A stretch of DNA of 40,423 bases from the NCBI GenBank assembly GCA_011049175.1, contig DSCJ01000091.1:1-40423 (forward strand). The letters run 5' to 3'. The stretch's first letter is position 1; each line of letters opens with the position of its first letter. Shown piece after piece: positions 1 through 11,111 of the stretch. The position numbers and the translations under genes were made by a program. The DNA is from Bacteroidota bacterium (GTDB lineage Bacteria > Bacteroidota > Bacteroidia > Bacteroidales > VadinHA17). The notes under the pieces are model-generated. The model was given only the letters and a program-made list of their open reading frames with translations, did no database searches and was not told where the DNA came from.

Positions 1-1
1 A

Positions 2-379
2 ACGGTCTTCCTGATCTTTTCCCTCCTGGCCATTTTTATTGCCTGTATCGGATTGCTGGGGCTGGCTTCCTTTTCGGCAGAAAGGAGAACCAAGGAAATC
101 GGAGTGCGAAAAGTGATGGGAGCTACAGGAATGCAGATCGTCCTGCTGCTCACGAAAGATTTTTCCCGCTGGGTGATTTATGCAAATTTTCTCGCGTGGC
201 CATTTGCATACCTGTTTGCCAATCAGTGGCTGCAAAATTTTGCCTACCGCGTACCGGTACAACCAATGCACTTCGTGCTGGCAGCTCTGTTGTCGGTTCT
301 GATTGCCCTGGGAACCATATGGTTCCGCGCTCTCCGCTCGGCGGTGCAGAACCCGGTAGATTCGCTGAGGTATGAATAA
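2..379 (+). CDS. ABC transporter permease, FtsX/MacB type (3' end only)
   Basis: The reading frame is open from the window edge, so this is the C-terminal ~125 residues of a larger protein. It carries a hydrophobic helix followed by the conserved cytoplasmic loop SAERRTKEIGVRKVMGA, then two more membrane helices and the ending NPVDSLRYE. These are hallmarks of the last FtsX domain of the long two-module permeases common in Bacteroidota. The complete gene at 16540-18918 ends almost identically (NPADALRYE), so the two are paralogues. Such permeases work with a separate ATPase in efflux or envelope processes; the substrate cannot be read from the sequence. Confidence 0.9.
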   Translation, partial: TVFLIFSLLAIFIACIGLLGLASFSAERRTKEIGVRKVMGATGMQIVLLLTKDFSRWVIYANFLAWPFAYLFANQWLQNFAYRVPVQPMHFVLAALLSVLIALGTIWFRALRSAVQNPVDSLRYE

Positions 380-436
380 ACCACCTGAATGCAACAGCAT
401 GAGTGCAGCTCTGCGGTGTAACCGCATCCGGTGGTT
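379..436. other. Nested inverted repeats after the permease gene
   Basis: An outer 7-bp inverted repeat (AACCACC at 379-385 and GGTGGTT at 430-436) encloses a 6-bp hairpin, TGCGGT-gta-ACCGCA, at 412-426. There is no T-run after it, so it is not a standard terminator. It may stabilise the 3' end of the permease transcript. Confidence 0.35.
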
Positions 437-481
437 CGATGAGAATGCTCAGTGGTAAGTAAGGAATGTGACAGGCAGGGC

Positions 482-1042
482 CTACTCGTCGTCTTCGTCG
501 TCAATCTTCACATGACCCCAGTTTTCCCCGCGGCGGATCCTGTTCAGTTGTGTATGGGTAATGCCGAACTCCCGGGCAATTTTATAAAGGGGATTTTTAC
601 CTCGTTTGATCTTTTTCTTCAAACGGATCACCTGGCTTTCGGTAAGCTTGGCATTGGTAATTTTCCCTTTTCGTTTGGTAATCCAGTTCGGATTGATCCG
701 CATATGCGCCACCATCGTTTCCCGGGTAACCCACTTCAGGTTGTCAATGCGGTTGTTGTCCTTCCGGAAATCAAGATGGATGACATATTTCTGAAGGGCA
801 TGCTCCTTTTTCAGGAACATTTTGGCCACCAGCCGGTGGATCAGAATGGTTTTCCGGTTATTCTTTCCCCAGAAAGTATACACCGGGTAACCTTTTACCT
901 GCGGTGGGTTGATCATTTTCCACTCGCCTTTTTTGGGATCCCAGCGCCGGATCCTTCCGTAACTGGACAATTCGTACTTTTTCTCCCCAAAATCGACATC
1001 TTCAAATACCACAGGTTTCCATATTTCTTCCGAGTATTCCAT
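482..1042 (-). CDS. NUMOD4/HNH endonuclease-like protein with C-terminal HTH
   Basis: A 186-residue protein. The N-terminal part (IWKPVVF..YELSSYGRIRR) matches the NUMOD4 motif found in phage and homing-type HNH nucleases. Residues ~85-105 give an HNH-like core with an IHLDF stretch followed by KDNNRIDNLKWVT, the usual H...NN..NL.W pattern. After this comes a helix-turn-helix-like stretch (KIAREFGITHTQLNRIRRG) and a strongly acidic tail (DDEDDE). The family is taken to bind and nick or cut DNA. It stands alone, next to an AT-rich gap, with no phage or intron genes beside it. Activity is an inference: the His and Asn residues are present, but the usual HxDG form is altered to HLDF. Confidence 0.8.
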   Translation of the reverse strand: MEYSEEIWKPVVFEDVDFGEKKYELSSYGRIRRWDPKKGEWKMINPPQVKGYPVYTFWGKNNRKTILIHRLVAKMFLKKEHALQKYVIHLDFRKDNNRIDNLKWVTRETMVAHMRINPNWITKRKGKITNAKLTESQVIRLKKKIKRGKNPLYKIAREFGITHTQLNRIRRGENWGHVKIDDEDDE

Positions 1043-1367
1043 ACCTCAAAGAAGTTTTAGCAGCTTAATAATTTCGTTTTATTAACAAATATACGTAATA
1101 AATAAAGCAAGTTGTACTTATAATCATTCTAAATAACAGGCTTTTTTTGCAATTTTTTTTAAATAAAAGAATAATTCAGGGAATTTACTGCATACGATTG
1201 CATGAAAGTATGAAAATATACAAAATTTTTATGATTTACACTTGATTGAAGTTGATATCTTTTCCCCCCTTCACATTATAAGGAACCTTCAAAAGCCGCT
1301 GTCTTGACTTCAGGAATTATCTGTTCGTGCAGCAACCAAAGGCCGGATTGTCTTCCGCACCGGTTAC
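1043..1367. other. AT-rich intergenic gap
   Basis: A gap of 325 nt between the HNH gene (transcribed away from it) and the end of the CotH-like gene. About 1060-1270 is much richer in A and T than the flanking genes, with several A or T runs. Apart from the candidate -7 box I see no gene, repeat array or terminator. Confidence 0.6.
1086..1093 (-). promoter_or_regulatory. Candidate -7 box for the HNH gene
   Basis: The minus strand reads TATATTTG, an exact TAnnTTTG match to the Bacteroides-type primary sigma -7 element, about 44 nt before the start codon. No TTTG -33 element is seen at the expected spacing. Confidence 0.45.
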
Positions 1368-2456
1368 TCATGAACCGAGGCATTCACGCATCATCCGCAT
1401 TTTCACATGGTTCTTGTCGCCGATCATCTCATAAAACTCTTCCAGGTATCCGGCAACATCCTCCCGTTCCCTTTCTTCCAGCAGTTCGAAAGAAGAGATC
1501 ATCTGCATAAAAACCGGTTTTTTTTCAAGAAATAAATCAAAAAAGCGAAGAAACTCCTGTTCCTGCAAACATACTCCCATATATTTTCTCTCCCTCACCG
1601 TTGCAATGCCCACGTCCTTATGCGGAACGGCATAGTGTGCATTCACCAGACCGCAATAATCAAAATCATAGGGTATGGGTAGGGGTCGGCTAATTTGCTC
1701 ATCCTCAGGACCAAGGATTTCCACATTGTGCTGTTTAATGATACTCCAGTCGGTATTGCCAATCATATACTGGAACAGGGCAAGGATCTGGCAATTTTCA
1801 TAATCGGTCTTCACCATGGATATTTCCTTCTTTTCCAGAAAACGTCCATGCAGCCTTTTCTCAATCTGTTTCTCCGATTCGATCAGAAAGGCATACCGGA
1901 TGACTGGCTTCATCCTTCCCCGGCTGTCGGCATATTCCACCTGCAGCAGGCGGGTTCTGAAGCTGTTATCGGTCAGCAGGTTGTACAGGCGGTAGGCCAG
2001 GTATTCTTTCAAAAGATATTGTTCGAAGTTACCGGCTGCCCGGCAGTGCGTGACCATTTTCATGGCAGGTACCGGCGGGGATAAGGTATCATTCTTTCCT
2101 GAAAAGCTGATACGGACAGGCGGGAAATCGCAATAGCTTTTTCTGAAATTGCCACGGGTACGGATCCTGACCTCCTTTTTCACCGTTTCCCCGTTTGTTC
2201 CCGTAAAGGAAAGAACAGCAGGCTGGTATTTTTCCCGCGAGCGGGTGCGCAAAAACCGATGCCGGTCGAATTCCAGCCTGATCCGGAATACTTCATTCAG
2301 GTTCCCCGGATCATAATCACGAAAGCTGAAATAGTCGGTGAGTTCAGTTAAGGGTTCGGCACAAAGGGTACAGGGTAGTATCTCTCCACGGGTAACAGGG
2401 AATATCGTTCCCAGCAGTACTACAATCAGGCAGCCTTTCAGATGGAGCATATTCAC
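1368..2456 (-). CDS. Secreted CotH-kinase-like protein of unknown function
   Basis: A 362-residue protein with an N-terminal hydrophobic signal peptide (about residues 1-24, ending near VTRG). The middle contains RIRTRGNFRKSYCDFPPVRI, then a Lys- and Glu-rich core, then FQYMIGNTDWSIIKQHNV and PYDFDYCGLVNA. This succession (basic G-x-x-RK strand, N-T-D-W-S-x-x-x-x-H-N loop, then a D-F-D motif) resembles the CotH/atypical kinase fold, in which the Asn and Asp residues bind metal and ATP. That assignment is inference from motif order. Its start codon overlaps the stop of the upstream HAD gene by 4 nt, which points to translational coupling. Signal peptide and cysteines suggest it acts outside the cytoplasm. 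Confidence 0.65.
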   Translation of the reverse strand: MNMLHLKGCLIVVLLGTIFPVTRGEILPCTLCAEPLTELTDYFSFRDYDPGNLNEVFRIRLEFDRHRFLRTRSREKYQPAVLSFTGTNGETVKKEVRIRTRGNFRKSYCDFPPVRISFSGKNDTLSPPVPAMKMVTHCRAAGNFEQYLLKEYLAYRLYNLLTDNSFRTRLLQVEYADSRGRMKPVIRYAFLIESEKQIEKRLHGRFLEKKEISMVKTDYENCQILALFQYMIGNTDWSIIKQHNVEILGPEDEQISRPLPIPYDFDYCGLVNAHYAVPHKDVGIATVRERKYMGVCLQEQEFLRFFDLFLEKKPVFMQMISSFELLEEREREDVAGYLEEFYEMIGDKNHVKMRMMRECLGS

Positions 2457-3241
2457 GTGGCAATTTCTCCCACACCCTGCAACACAAATTTGGGTTTATA
2501 AGGAAAATCATCGATCATTTTCCGGTTGGTAATGCCGCTGAGAACAAGAGCCGTATCAATCTCCGATTCGATCCCCGCCACAATGTCCGTATCCATACGG
2601 TCGCCGATGATCAATGCATCCTCCCTGCGTACTCCGAGTTTCTTCAGGGCGCTCCGCATCATCAGCGGGTTGGGTTTCCCCACGTAGTAGGCTTTTTTTT
2701 CGGTAGCTACCTCAATGGGAGCGATCAGCGCTTTGGTTGCCGGAACAATACCGCTCTCACTGGGACCGGTGGTATCGGGATTGGTCCCGATCAGCCGGGC
2801 GCCGTTCAGCACCAGGTTAACGGCTTTTTCGATCTTTTCGTAGCTGTAGGTCCGGGTTTCTCCCACCACCACATAGTCAGGGTCCACGCTATTGATGGTA
2901 TAACCCACGTTATACAGGGCATTGATCAGTCCGGCTTCTCCAATAATGTAAGCGCTGCCGCGGGGGCGCTGGGAGGCCAGGAACATGGCGGTAGCCAGGG
3001 CGGAAGTATAAAACACCGAACGGTCCACTTCAATGCCCATGCGGGCCATTTTTTCCTGGAGTTCGCGGGGAGTGCGTTCGCTGGAATTGGTGAGAAAAAG
3101 AAAGGATTTCTTTTCCTTTTTCAGCCAGTGAACAAATTCCTTTACTCCGGGCAGCAGGATATCTCCGTGATACAGCACCCCGTCCATATCGGAAATGTAT
3201 CCCTTCTTTGATTGCAGATACGGTAAATGTTCTTTTCTCAT
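2453..3241 (-). CDS. HAD-IIA family sugar-phosphatase (NagD-like)
   Basis: A 262-residue cytoplasmic hydrolase. Motif I is DMDGVLYHG with the nucleophile D18 and acid D20. Motif II is LTNSSERTP, motif III is the Lys in VGKPNP, and motif IV is GDRMDTDI. The cap domain lies between motifs II and III, as in subclass IIA. NagD/4-nitrophenylphosphatase relatives remove phosphate from nucleotides or sugar phosphates; the substrate here is unknown. The gene is divergent from the glycan-degrading operon at 3495, so a role in clearing sugar phosphates is possible but not shown. Confidence 0.9.
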   Translation of the reverse strand: MRKEHLPYLQSKKGYISDMDGVLYHGDILLPGVKEFVHWLKKEKKSFLFLTNSSERTPRELQEKMARMGIEVDRSVFYTSALATAMFLASQRPRGSAYIIGEAGLINALYNVGYTINSVDPDYVVVGETRTYSYEKIEKAVNLVLNGARLIGTNPDTTGPSESGIVPATKALIAPIEVATEKKAYYVGKPNPLMMRSALKKLGVRREDALIIGDRMDTDIVAGIESEIDTALVLSGITNRKMIDDFPYKPKFVLQGVGEIAT

Positions 3242-3258
3242 AGGTGAAATTATTGAGA

Positions 3259-3266
3259 CAAAAATA
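3259..3266 (-). promoter_or_regulatory. Candidate -7 box for the HAD/CotH-like operon
   Basis: Reads TATTTTTG on the minus strand, an exact TAnnTTTG match, 18 nt before the HAD start codon. No clear -33 TTTG is seen. Confidence 0.5.
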
Positions 3267-3413
3267 TAAATTAATCCATAGAATCCCTGTTCTCCTGTTA
3301 CTTAATCCGGTTATTTTAACAAAATCCGTTGCACAGAATCCGTTCCCCTTGAATCATCACTCCGGGATCATCCCCGGGTTCTTCATGATGCTCTTGCCCT
3401 GCAAGCATCCCCC

Positions 3414-3444
3414 TTTGGATTTTTGTCAAAAAGAATTAGATTTA
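3414..3444 (+). promoter_or_regulatory. Promoter of the GH109-symporter-kinase-galactosidase operon
   Basis: TTTG at 3414-3417, exactly 19 nt of spacer, then TAGATTTA at 3437-3444. This fits the Bacteroidota primary-sigma consensus TTTG-N19-TAnnTTTG apart from the last base. It implies a 5' leader of about 45 nt before the ATG at 3495. A 5-bp inverted repeat (CCGGG 3362-3366, CCCGG 3373-3377) lies upstream and could be an operator. Confidence 0.6.
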
Positions 3445-3494
3445 AGGCCGGCATACAAGGTCTGTGACAGAAAATACCAGATATTACAAAAATC

Positions 3495-4859
3495 ATGACC
3501 ATGGAGCATACCCCGATCAACCGCCGCCGTTTTGTACGATACTCGGTTGCCGGAGGGGCCGGATTTCTCCTGGCTCCCTACCTCTCATTTGCCGGCCATC
3601 CGCCCGATAAAAAGGTCAACCTGGGACTGATCGGCGTGGGCCTGCGCGGCAGGAACCACCTGAACAACCTGCTGAACCGGGAGGATGTCGTTATCCCCGC
3701 TATTTGCGATATCGACTCTGTGGCTCTGGCCAGGTCACAGGAAATGATCCGGGCTGCCGGCAGGGAAAAAGCCGCAGAATACACCGGAAGCGAATTTGCT
3801 TTTGAAAAAATGCTGGAAAGGGATGATCTGGAAGGTGTGATCATCTCCACTCCCTGGCTGTGGCACACCCGGATGGCCGTTGCCGCCATGAAAGCAGGCA
3901 AGTATGCAGGGGTAGAGGTATCGGCAGCCAATACCCTGGAAGAATGCTGGGACCTGGTGAATACCTGGGAAGAAACGGAAATCCCCGTCATGATACTGGA
4001 AAATGTATGTTACCGGCGCGATGTGATGGCCGTACTCAATATGGTTCGGCAGGATGTCTTCGGAGAGATTGTCCACTGCCGATGCGGTTACCGGCACGAC
4101 CTGCGGGAAGTGAAATTCAACCCCGGGGTGGAATTCGGCGAAAGGGGAATAGCCGAGGCCCGGTGGCGTACACGGCATTCCATTTTCCGGAACGGCGATC
4201 TCTACCCCACTCACGGGGTGGGTCCCATAGCTACTATGCTCAACATCAACAGAGGAAACCGTTTTGTTTCGCTGGTTTCAACTGCCTCCAAGGCCAGGGG
4301 GCTGCATAATTATATTGTGAATCACCCCGAAGGCGGTCAGGATCACCCGAATGCCTCGATACGATGGAAACTGGGGGATGTGGTCACCAGCCTCATCACC
4401 ACCGCTATGGGGGAAACCATTCTGGTAACCCACGATACCAATCTCCCCCGTCCCTACTCGCTGAATTTCAGCATACAGGGAACCACAGGGGTAGCAGATT
4501 TCGATTACCATACCCGCAGAATATACATTGAAGGGGCCAGCCAACCGCATGCCTGGGATGATATGAACCCCGAATGGCTGGAAAAATACGATCATCCCCT
4601 GTGGAAAAAATACGGGGAATACGCTTCCGGAAGCGGCCACGGGGGCATGGATTTCTTTGTTGATCATGCTTTCGTTGAATCGGTAAAAAGAAAGGTGAAT
4701 CCACCGCTGGATGCTTACGATTGCGCCGCCTGGAGCGCCATCACACCCCTGTCGGAGGTCAGCATTGCCAATAACGGAGAGCCTCAGGATTTTCCCGATT
4801 TTACCAGAGGGAACTGGATCAGAAGAAAACCTGTTTTTGCCCTCGGCGATGAGTTTTAA
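3495..4859 (+). CDS. GH109-type Gfo/Idh/MocA glycosidase (exported)
   Basis: A 454-residue protein. It starts with a twin-arginine signal (NRRRF at 9-13, hydrophobic to ~32), then a Rossmann nucleotide loop GLIGVGLRG (44-52). Diagnostic GH109 blocks follow: WLWHTRMAVAAMKAGKYAGVE, the ENVCYRRDVMAVLNMVRQ stretch, RNGDLYPTHGVGPIA, and NRGNRF. GH109 enzymes are alpha-N-acetylgalactosaminidases that use tightly bound NAD in a redox-assisted hydrolysis. This exported enzyme would trim terminal HexNAc from glycans in the periplasm or outside. It is first in an operon with a sugar symporter, a HexNAc kinase-like protein and a beta-galactosidase, which fits that role. The exact sugar is inferred; other Gfo/Idh/MocA members are plain oxidoreductases. 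Confidence 0.85.
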   Translation: MTMEHTPINRRRFVRYSVAGGAGFLLAPYLSFAGHPPDKKVNLGLIGVGLRGRNHLNNLLNREDVVIPAICDIDSVALARSQEMIRAAGREKAAEYTGSEFAFEKMLERDDLEGVIISTPWLWHTRMAVAAMKAGKYAGVEVSAANTLEECWDLVNTWEETEIPVMILENVCYRRDVMAVLNMVRQDVFGEIVHCRCGYRHDLREVKFNPGVEFGERGIAEARWRTRHSIFRNGDLYPTHGVGPIATMLNINRGNRFVSLVSTASKARGLHNYIVNHPEGGQDHPNASIRWKLGDVVTSLITTAMGETILVTHDTNLPRPYSLNFSIQGTTGVADFDYHTRRIYIEGASQPHAWDDMNPEWLEKYDHPLWKKYGEYASGSGHGGMDFFVDHAFVESVKRKVNPPLDAYDCAAWSAITPLSEVSIANNGEPQDFPDFTRGNWIRRKPVFALGDEF

Positions 4860-4916
4860 ATCCCGTAACCCACGTCTGTACCACCGGAAAATTTGTTAAC
4901 ACTTACACAACCCGAC

Positions 4917-6782
4917 ATGCAACTAAACACACTCGACTGGACCATTGTTGGCATATTTTTCCTCATTGTGCTGAGTATCGGCTGGATTGCCTCGCGTACC
5001 GCCGGGAAAGACACCACCCAGTTTTTCCTCGGCGGAAGGGGAATGCCCTGGTGGCTGCTGGGGATATCCATGGTAGCCTGCACCTTCTCGGCCGACACCC
5101 CCAACCTGGTCACGGGCATGGTGCGTGAAAATGGGGTGGCCAAGAACTGGGCCTGGTGGGCCTTTCTGATCACCGGCATGGTTACCGTGTTTATTTATGC
5201 CAAGCTGTGGCGCAGGTCGAATGTCATGACCGACCTGGAATACTATGAAAAACGTTACAGCGGGAAGGCCGCTGCTTTTCTGCGCGGTTTCAGGGCGGTG
5301 TATCTGGGGGTTTTCTTCAATTCACTGATCATGGCAACCGTCACCCTGGCTGCCATTAAGATAGGAGCGGTAATGCTGGGGCTGAAGCCCTGGATCACTG
5401 TGGCGGGCGCTTCCACCATCGTGGTGCTCTATGCAGCCCTGGGCGGACTGAAAGGGGTGATCTGGGCCGATTTCTTCCAATACAGCATAGCCATGTTCGG
5501 GGCTGTTCTGGCCGCGGTGGTGGCCGTGAAACAGCCAGAAGTGGGAGGTTTGTCTGAGTTGCTCCAACACCCGTCCCTCAGCGGAAAAATGTCCTTTCTG
5601 CCCGATTTTTCCGAACCGGCCGTTCTGATCCCCCTGCTGATCATTCCCATTGCAGTCCAGTGGTGGGCCGTGTGGTATCCCGGCGCCGAGCCGGGCGGTG
5701 GCGGATACATCGCCCAGCGCATGCTGGCTGCAAAAAATGAAAAAAACGCCATCGGGGCCACCCTGCTGTTTAACTTTGCCCACTATGCCCTGCGGCCCTG
5801 GCCCTGGATCGTCGTAGCGCTGGCTTCAGTGATCATCTACCCCGACCTGGCTTCCATCAAAGCCGATTTCCCGGCCATTACCGATAATTTTCTGAAAGAC
5901 GACGTGGCATACCCCGTAATGCTCTCCCGGCTCGGGCCCGGATGGCTGGGACTGGTTGTGGCCTCGCTCATAGCCGCCTACATGTCCACCATCGGCACTC
6001 ACCTCAACTGGGGCTCGTCCTATGTGGTCAACGATTTTTACCGCCGTTTTGTGCGGCCCATGGCTACCGAAAAAGAACTGGTACTGATAGGACGCATATC
6101 CACCTTATCCCTGATGCTGATTGCCGGTATCATCGCACTGTTCTTCCTGCAGGATGCCACGCAGGCATTCAACGTGCTGTTGCTGACCGGCGCAGGGTCG
6201 GGACTGATCTACCTGCTCAGGTGGTTCTGGTGGAGGATCAATGCCTGGACAGAGATTGCCGCCATGTTCTTCGCCACAACAGCCGCCATCGTACTGATCT
6301 TTTTTGTGGATAACCTCTGGCTGGCCGATACCTTCAGCGGGATCTACCCCCTGCCCGAAAATTACGCCGGAATGGGAGAAAAAGCCCTTTCCGGAACGGT
6401 TTTTCCCATCAAGCTTGTTCTGGCAGTCGTATGGACAACCATCGGATGGGTGATAACCATGTACCTTACCCGTCCCGAAACCACCGATACACTGAGGCAG
6501 TTCTATCTGCTTACACGCCCGGGGGGGCCGGGATGGAAAAAAATGGTGGAACAGGCCAGAAAAGACGGATTTCCCGTTGATGAGACCGACCGGGGGAAAC
6601 CCTGGGAAATGCCTATTCAGATCCTGTGCGTATTCATCGGGTGCGTGGTGATCTATTCCAGTCTTTTCTCCATTGGAAGTTTTGTATATCTGAAACCCCT
6701 GCAGGGCATCCTGCTTGCCATGGTTTCCGCGGCAGGCACGGTGTTTCTGTTCAAATCGTTCTCCAAACTGCGGGCCACCTGA
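4917..6782 (+). CDS. Sodium:solute symporter (SSS family), sugar type
   Basis: About 621 residues, inner-membrane, with some 13-15 hydrophobic helices. The opening DWTIVGIFFLIVLSIGW, the FFLGGRGMPWWLLGISMVAC segment, the ALGGLKGVIWADFFQ loop and the STIGTHLNWGSSYVVNDFYRR segment are typical of SLC5/SSS transporters, which couple sodium to uptake of sugars and similar solutes. The frame is also open from a TTG at 4893, but I chose ATG 4917 because the SSS homology begins right after it. A hydrophilic loop after ~residue 530 precedes the last helices. Its place between a glycosidase and a sugar kinase suggests it imports the released sugar. Confidence 0.9.
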   Translation: MQLNTLDWTIVGIFFLIVLSIGWIASRTAGKDTTQFFLGGRGMPWWLLGISMVACTFSADTPNLVTGMVRENGVAKNWAWWAFLITGMVTVFIYAKLWRRSNVMTDLEYYEKRYSGKAAAFLRGFRAVYLGVFFNSLIMATVTLAAIKIGAVMLGLKPWITVAGASTIVVLYAALGGLKGVIWADFFQYSIAMFGAVLAAVVAVKQPEVGGLSELLQHPSLSGKMSFLPDFSEPAVLIPLLIIPIAVQWWAVWYPGAEPGGGGYIAQRMLAAKNEKNAIGATLLFNFAHYALRPWPWIVVALASVIIYPDLASIKADFPAITDNFLKDDVAYPVMLSRLGPGWLGLVVASLIAAYMSTIGTHLNWGSSYVVNDFYRRFVRPMATEKELVLIGRISTLSLMLIAGIIALFFLQDATQAFNVLLLTGAGSGLIYLLRWFWWRINAWTEIAAMFFATTAAIVLIFFVDNLWLADTFSGIYPLPENYAGMGEKALSGTVFPIKLVLAVVWTTIGWVITMYLTRPETTDTLRQFYLLTRPGGPGWKKMVEQARKDGFPVDETDRGKPWEMPIQILCVFIGCVVIYSSLFSIGSFVYLKPLQGILLAMVSAAGTVFLFKSFSKLRAT

Positions 6783-6803
6783 ACCTGACACGAATCACCA
6801 GAT

Positions 6804-7913
6804 ATGGAAAAACAGGAGTTCCCACATGACATACTCAAAAAATTCAGGCTTCCCGGACCGGCCACCCTGCCAACTCCTTACGGAAGCGGGCTGGTAAACC
6901 GCAGCTATGTTTTTTCCTGCCACACCTCCGGCCGCGACGAACGTTTTCTCCTTCAGGAAATCAATACCCATGTTTTCAGGGAACCCGAAAAGGTTATGGA
7001 AAATATCCTGACGATCTCCCGGCATATCAGGAACCGGCATAACCGGAAGGATTCCGGAGAGATTAACGGGCATCTGATACCGGAACTCATACAGGCAACC
7101 GACAAAAATTATTACATCCGGGATAATAATAACCGCTACTGGAGAATCTACCGGTTCGTTGAAAACAGCCTGGTGCTGAATGAGATAACCCATCCCGGCC
7201 AGGCATACGAGGCAGCCCGGATGTTTGGAAAATTCTTCAGAGAACTGGCCGACCTCAATCCCCGATCCATGCACCTGACTATCCCCGGCTTTCACGACCT
7301 TTCTTTGCGTTTCGCCCGGCTGGAGGAGGCTTTGAAACGGGATCCTTCCGGAAGAAAAACAACTTGCGGGGAAGAAACGGAAAAAGCCATGGCTTGCCGG
7401 CACCTGGAAAAAGAGTCGTTCACGCTGGTTCATGAAAAAAAGCTTCCCATCCGCATCACCCATAACGATACGAAAATTAACAATGTGCTGCTGGATGAAC
7501 ATACCGGCAGAGGACTGTGTGTCATTGACCTGGATACCGTCATGCCCTCCTCCGTGCTTTCTGATTTCGGAGATATGATGCGCACCTTCGTTCCTTCCGC
7601 CGGTGAAGAGGAAACCGATACGGGAAAAATCATGTTCCGTTTGCCGGTATTTGAATCCATGGCCGGTGGCTTTCTTTCGGAATGCGGAAAATTGTTAACT
7701 TCAGCCGAGAAAGAATACCTGGTTTTCGGAGGGAAAATGATGACCCTGATGCAGGCCGTCCGTTTCCTTACCGATTACCTGAACGGCGACATATACTACG
7801 CTACGGAAAGGCCCGGACACAACCTGCAAAGGGCCCGGAACCAGCTGAGGGTGCTGGAGCTTTTCACGGAAAATGAACAGGTTATGCAACAACTAACCGC
7901 GTCTATGCTATAA
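6804..7913 (+). CDS. NahK-like N-acetylhexosamine 1-kinase (APH fold)
   Basis: A 369-residue cytoplasmic kinase of the aminoglycoside-phosphotransferase fold. It shows a glycine-containing N-lobe (YGSGLVNRSYVF), a Lys/Gln-containing strand (RFLLQEIN), the catalytic loop THNDTKINNVLLD with H220 and D222, and the metal-binding motif VIDLDTVMPS. The spacing and the SDFGDMMRTF segment resemble bifidobacterial NahK (LnpB), which phosphorylates GlcNAc or GalNAc at C1 without prior deacetylation. The gene starts 21 nt after the symporter and precedes a beta-galactosidase, so it most likely traps the imported sugar. Substrate is inferred; homoserine or choline kinase-like relatives share the fold. 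Confidence 0.8.
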   Translation: MEKQEFPHDILKKFRLPGPATLPTPYGSGLVNRSYVFSCHTSGRDERFLLQEINTHVFREPEKVMENILTISRHIRNRHNRKDSGEINGHLIPELIQATDKNYYIRDNNNRYWRIYRFVENSLVLNEITHPGQAYEAARMFGKFFRELADLNPRSMHLTIPGFHDLSLRFARLEEALKRDPSGRKTTCGEETEKAMACRHLEKESFTLVHEKKLPIRITHNDTKINNVLLDEHTGRGLCVIDLDTVMPSSVLSDFGDMMRTFVPSAGEEETDTGKIMFRLPVFESMAGGFLSECGKLLTSAEKEYLVFGGKMMTLMQAVRFLTDYLNGDIYYATERPGHNLQRARNQLRVLELFTENEQVMQQLTASML

Positions 7914-11096
<3,183 letters not shown>

Positions 11097-11111
11097 ACCG
11101 GCTAACAGAAA

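Noticed and set aside
452-1060. A 202-codon plus-strand frame opposite the HNH gene
   Set aside because: The minus-strand product has clear NUMOD4/HNH motifs; this one has none.
4893-4916. TTG start for the sodium:solute symporter
   Set aside because: It adds eight residues without homology; ATG 4917 fits the family start.
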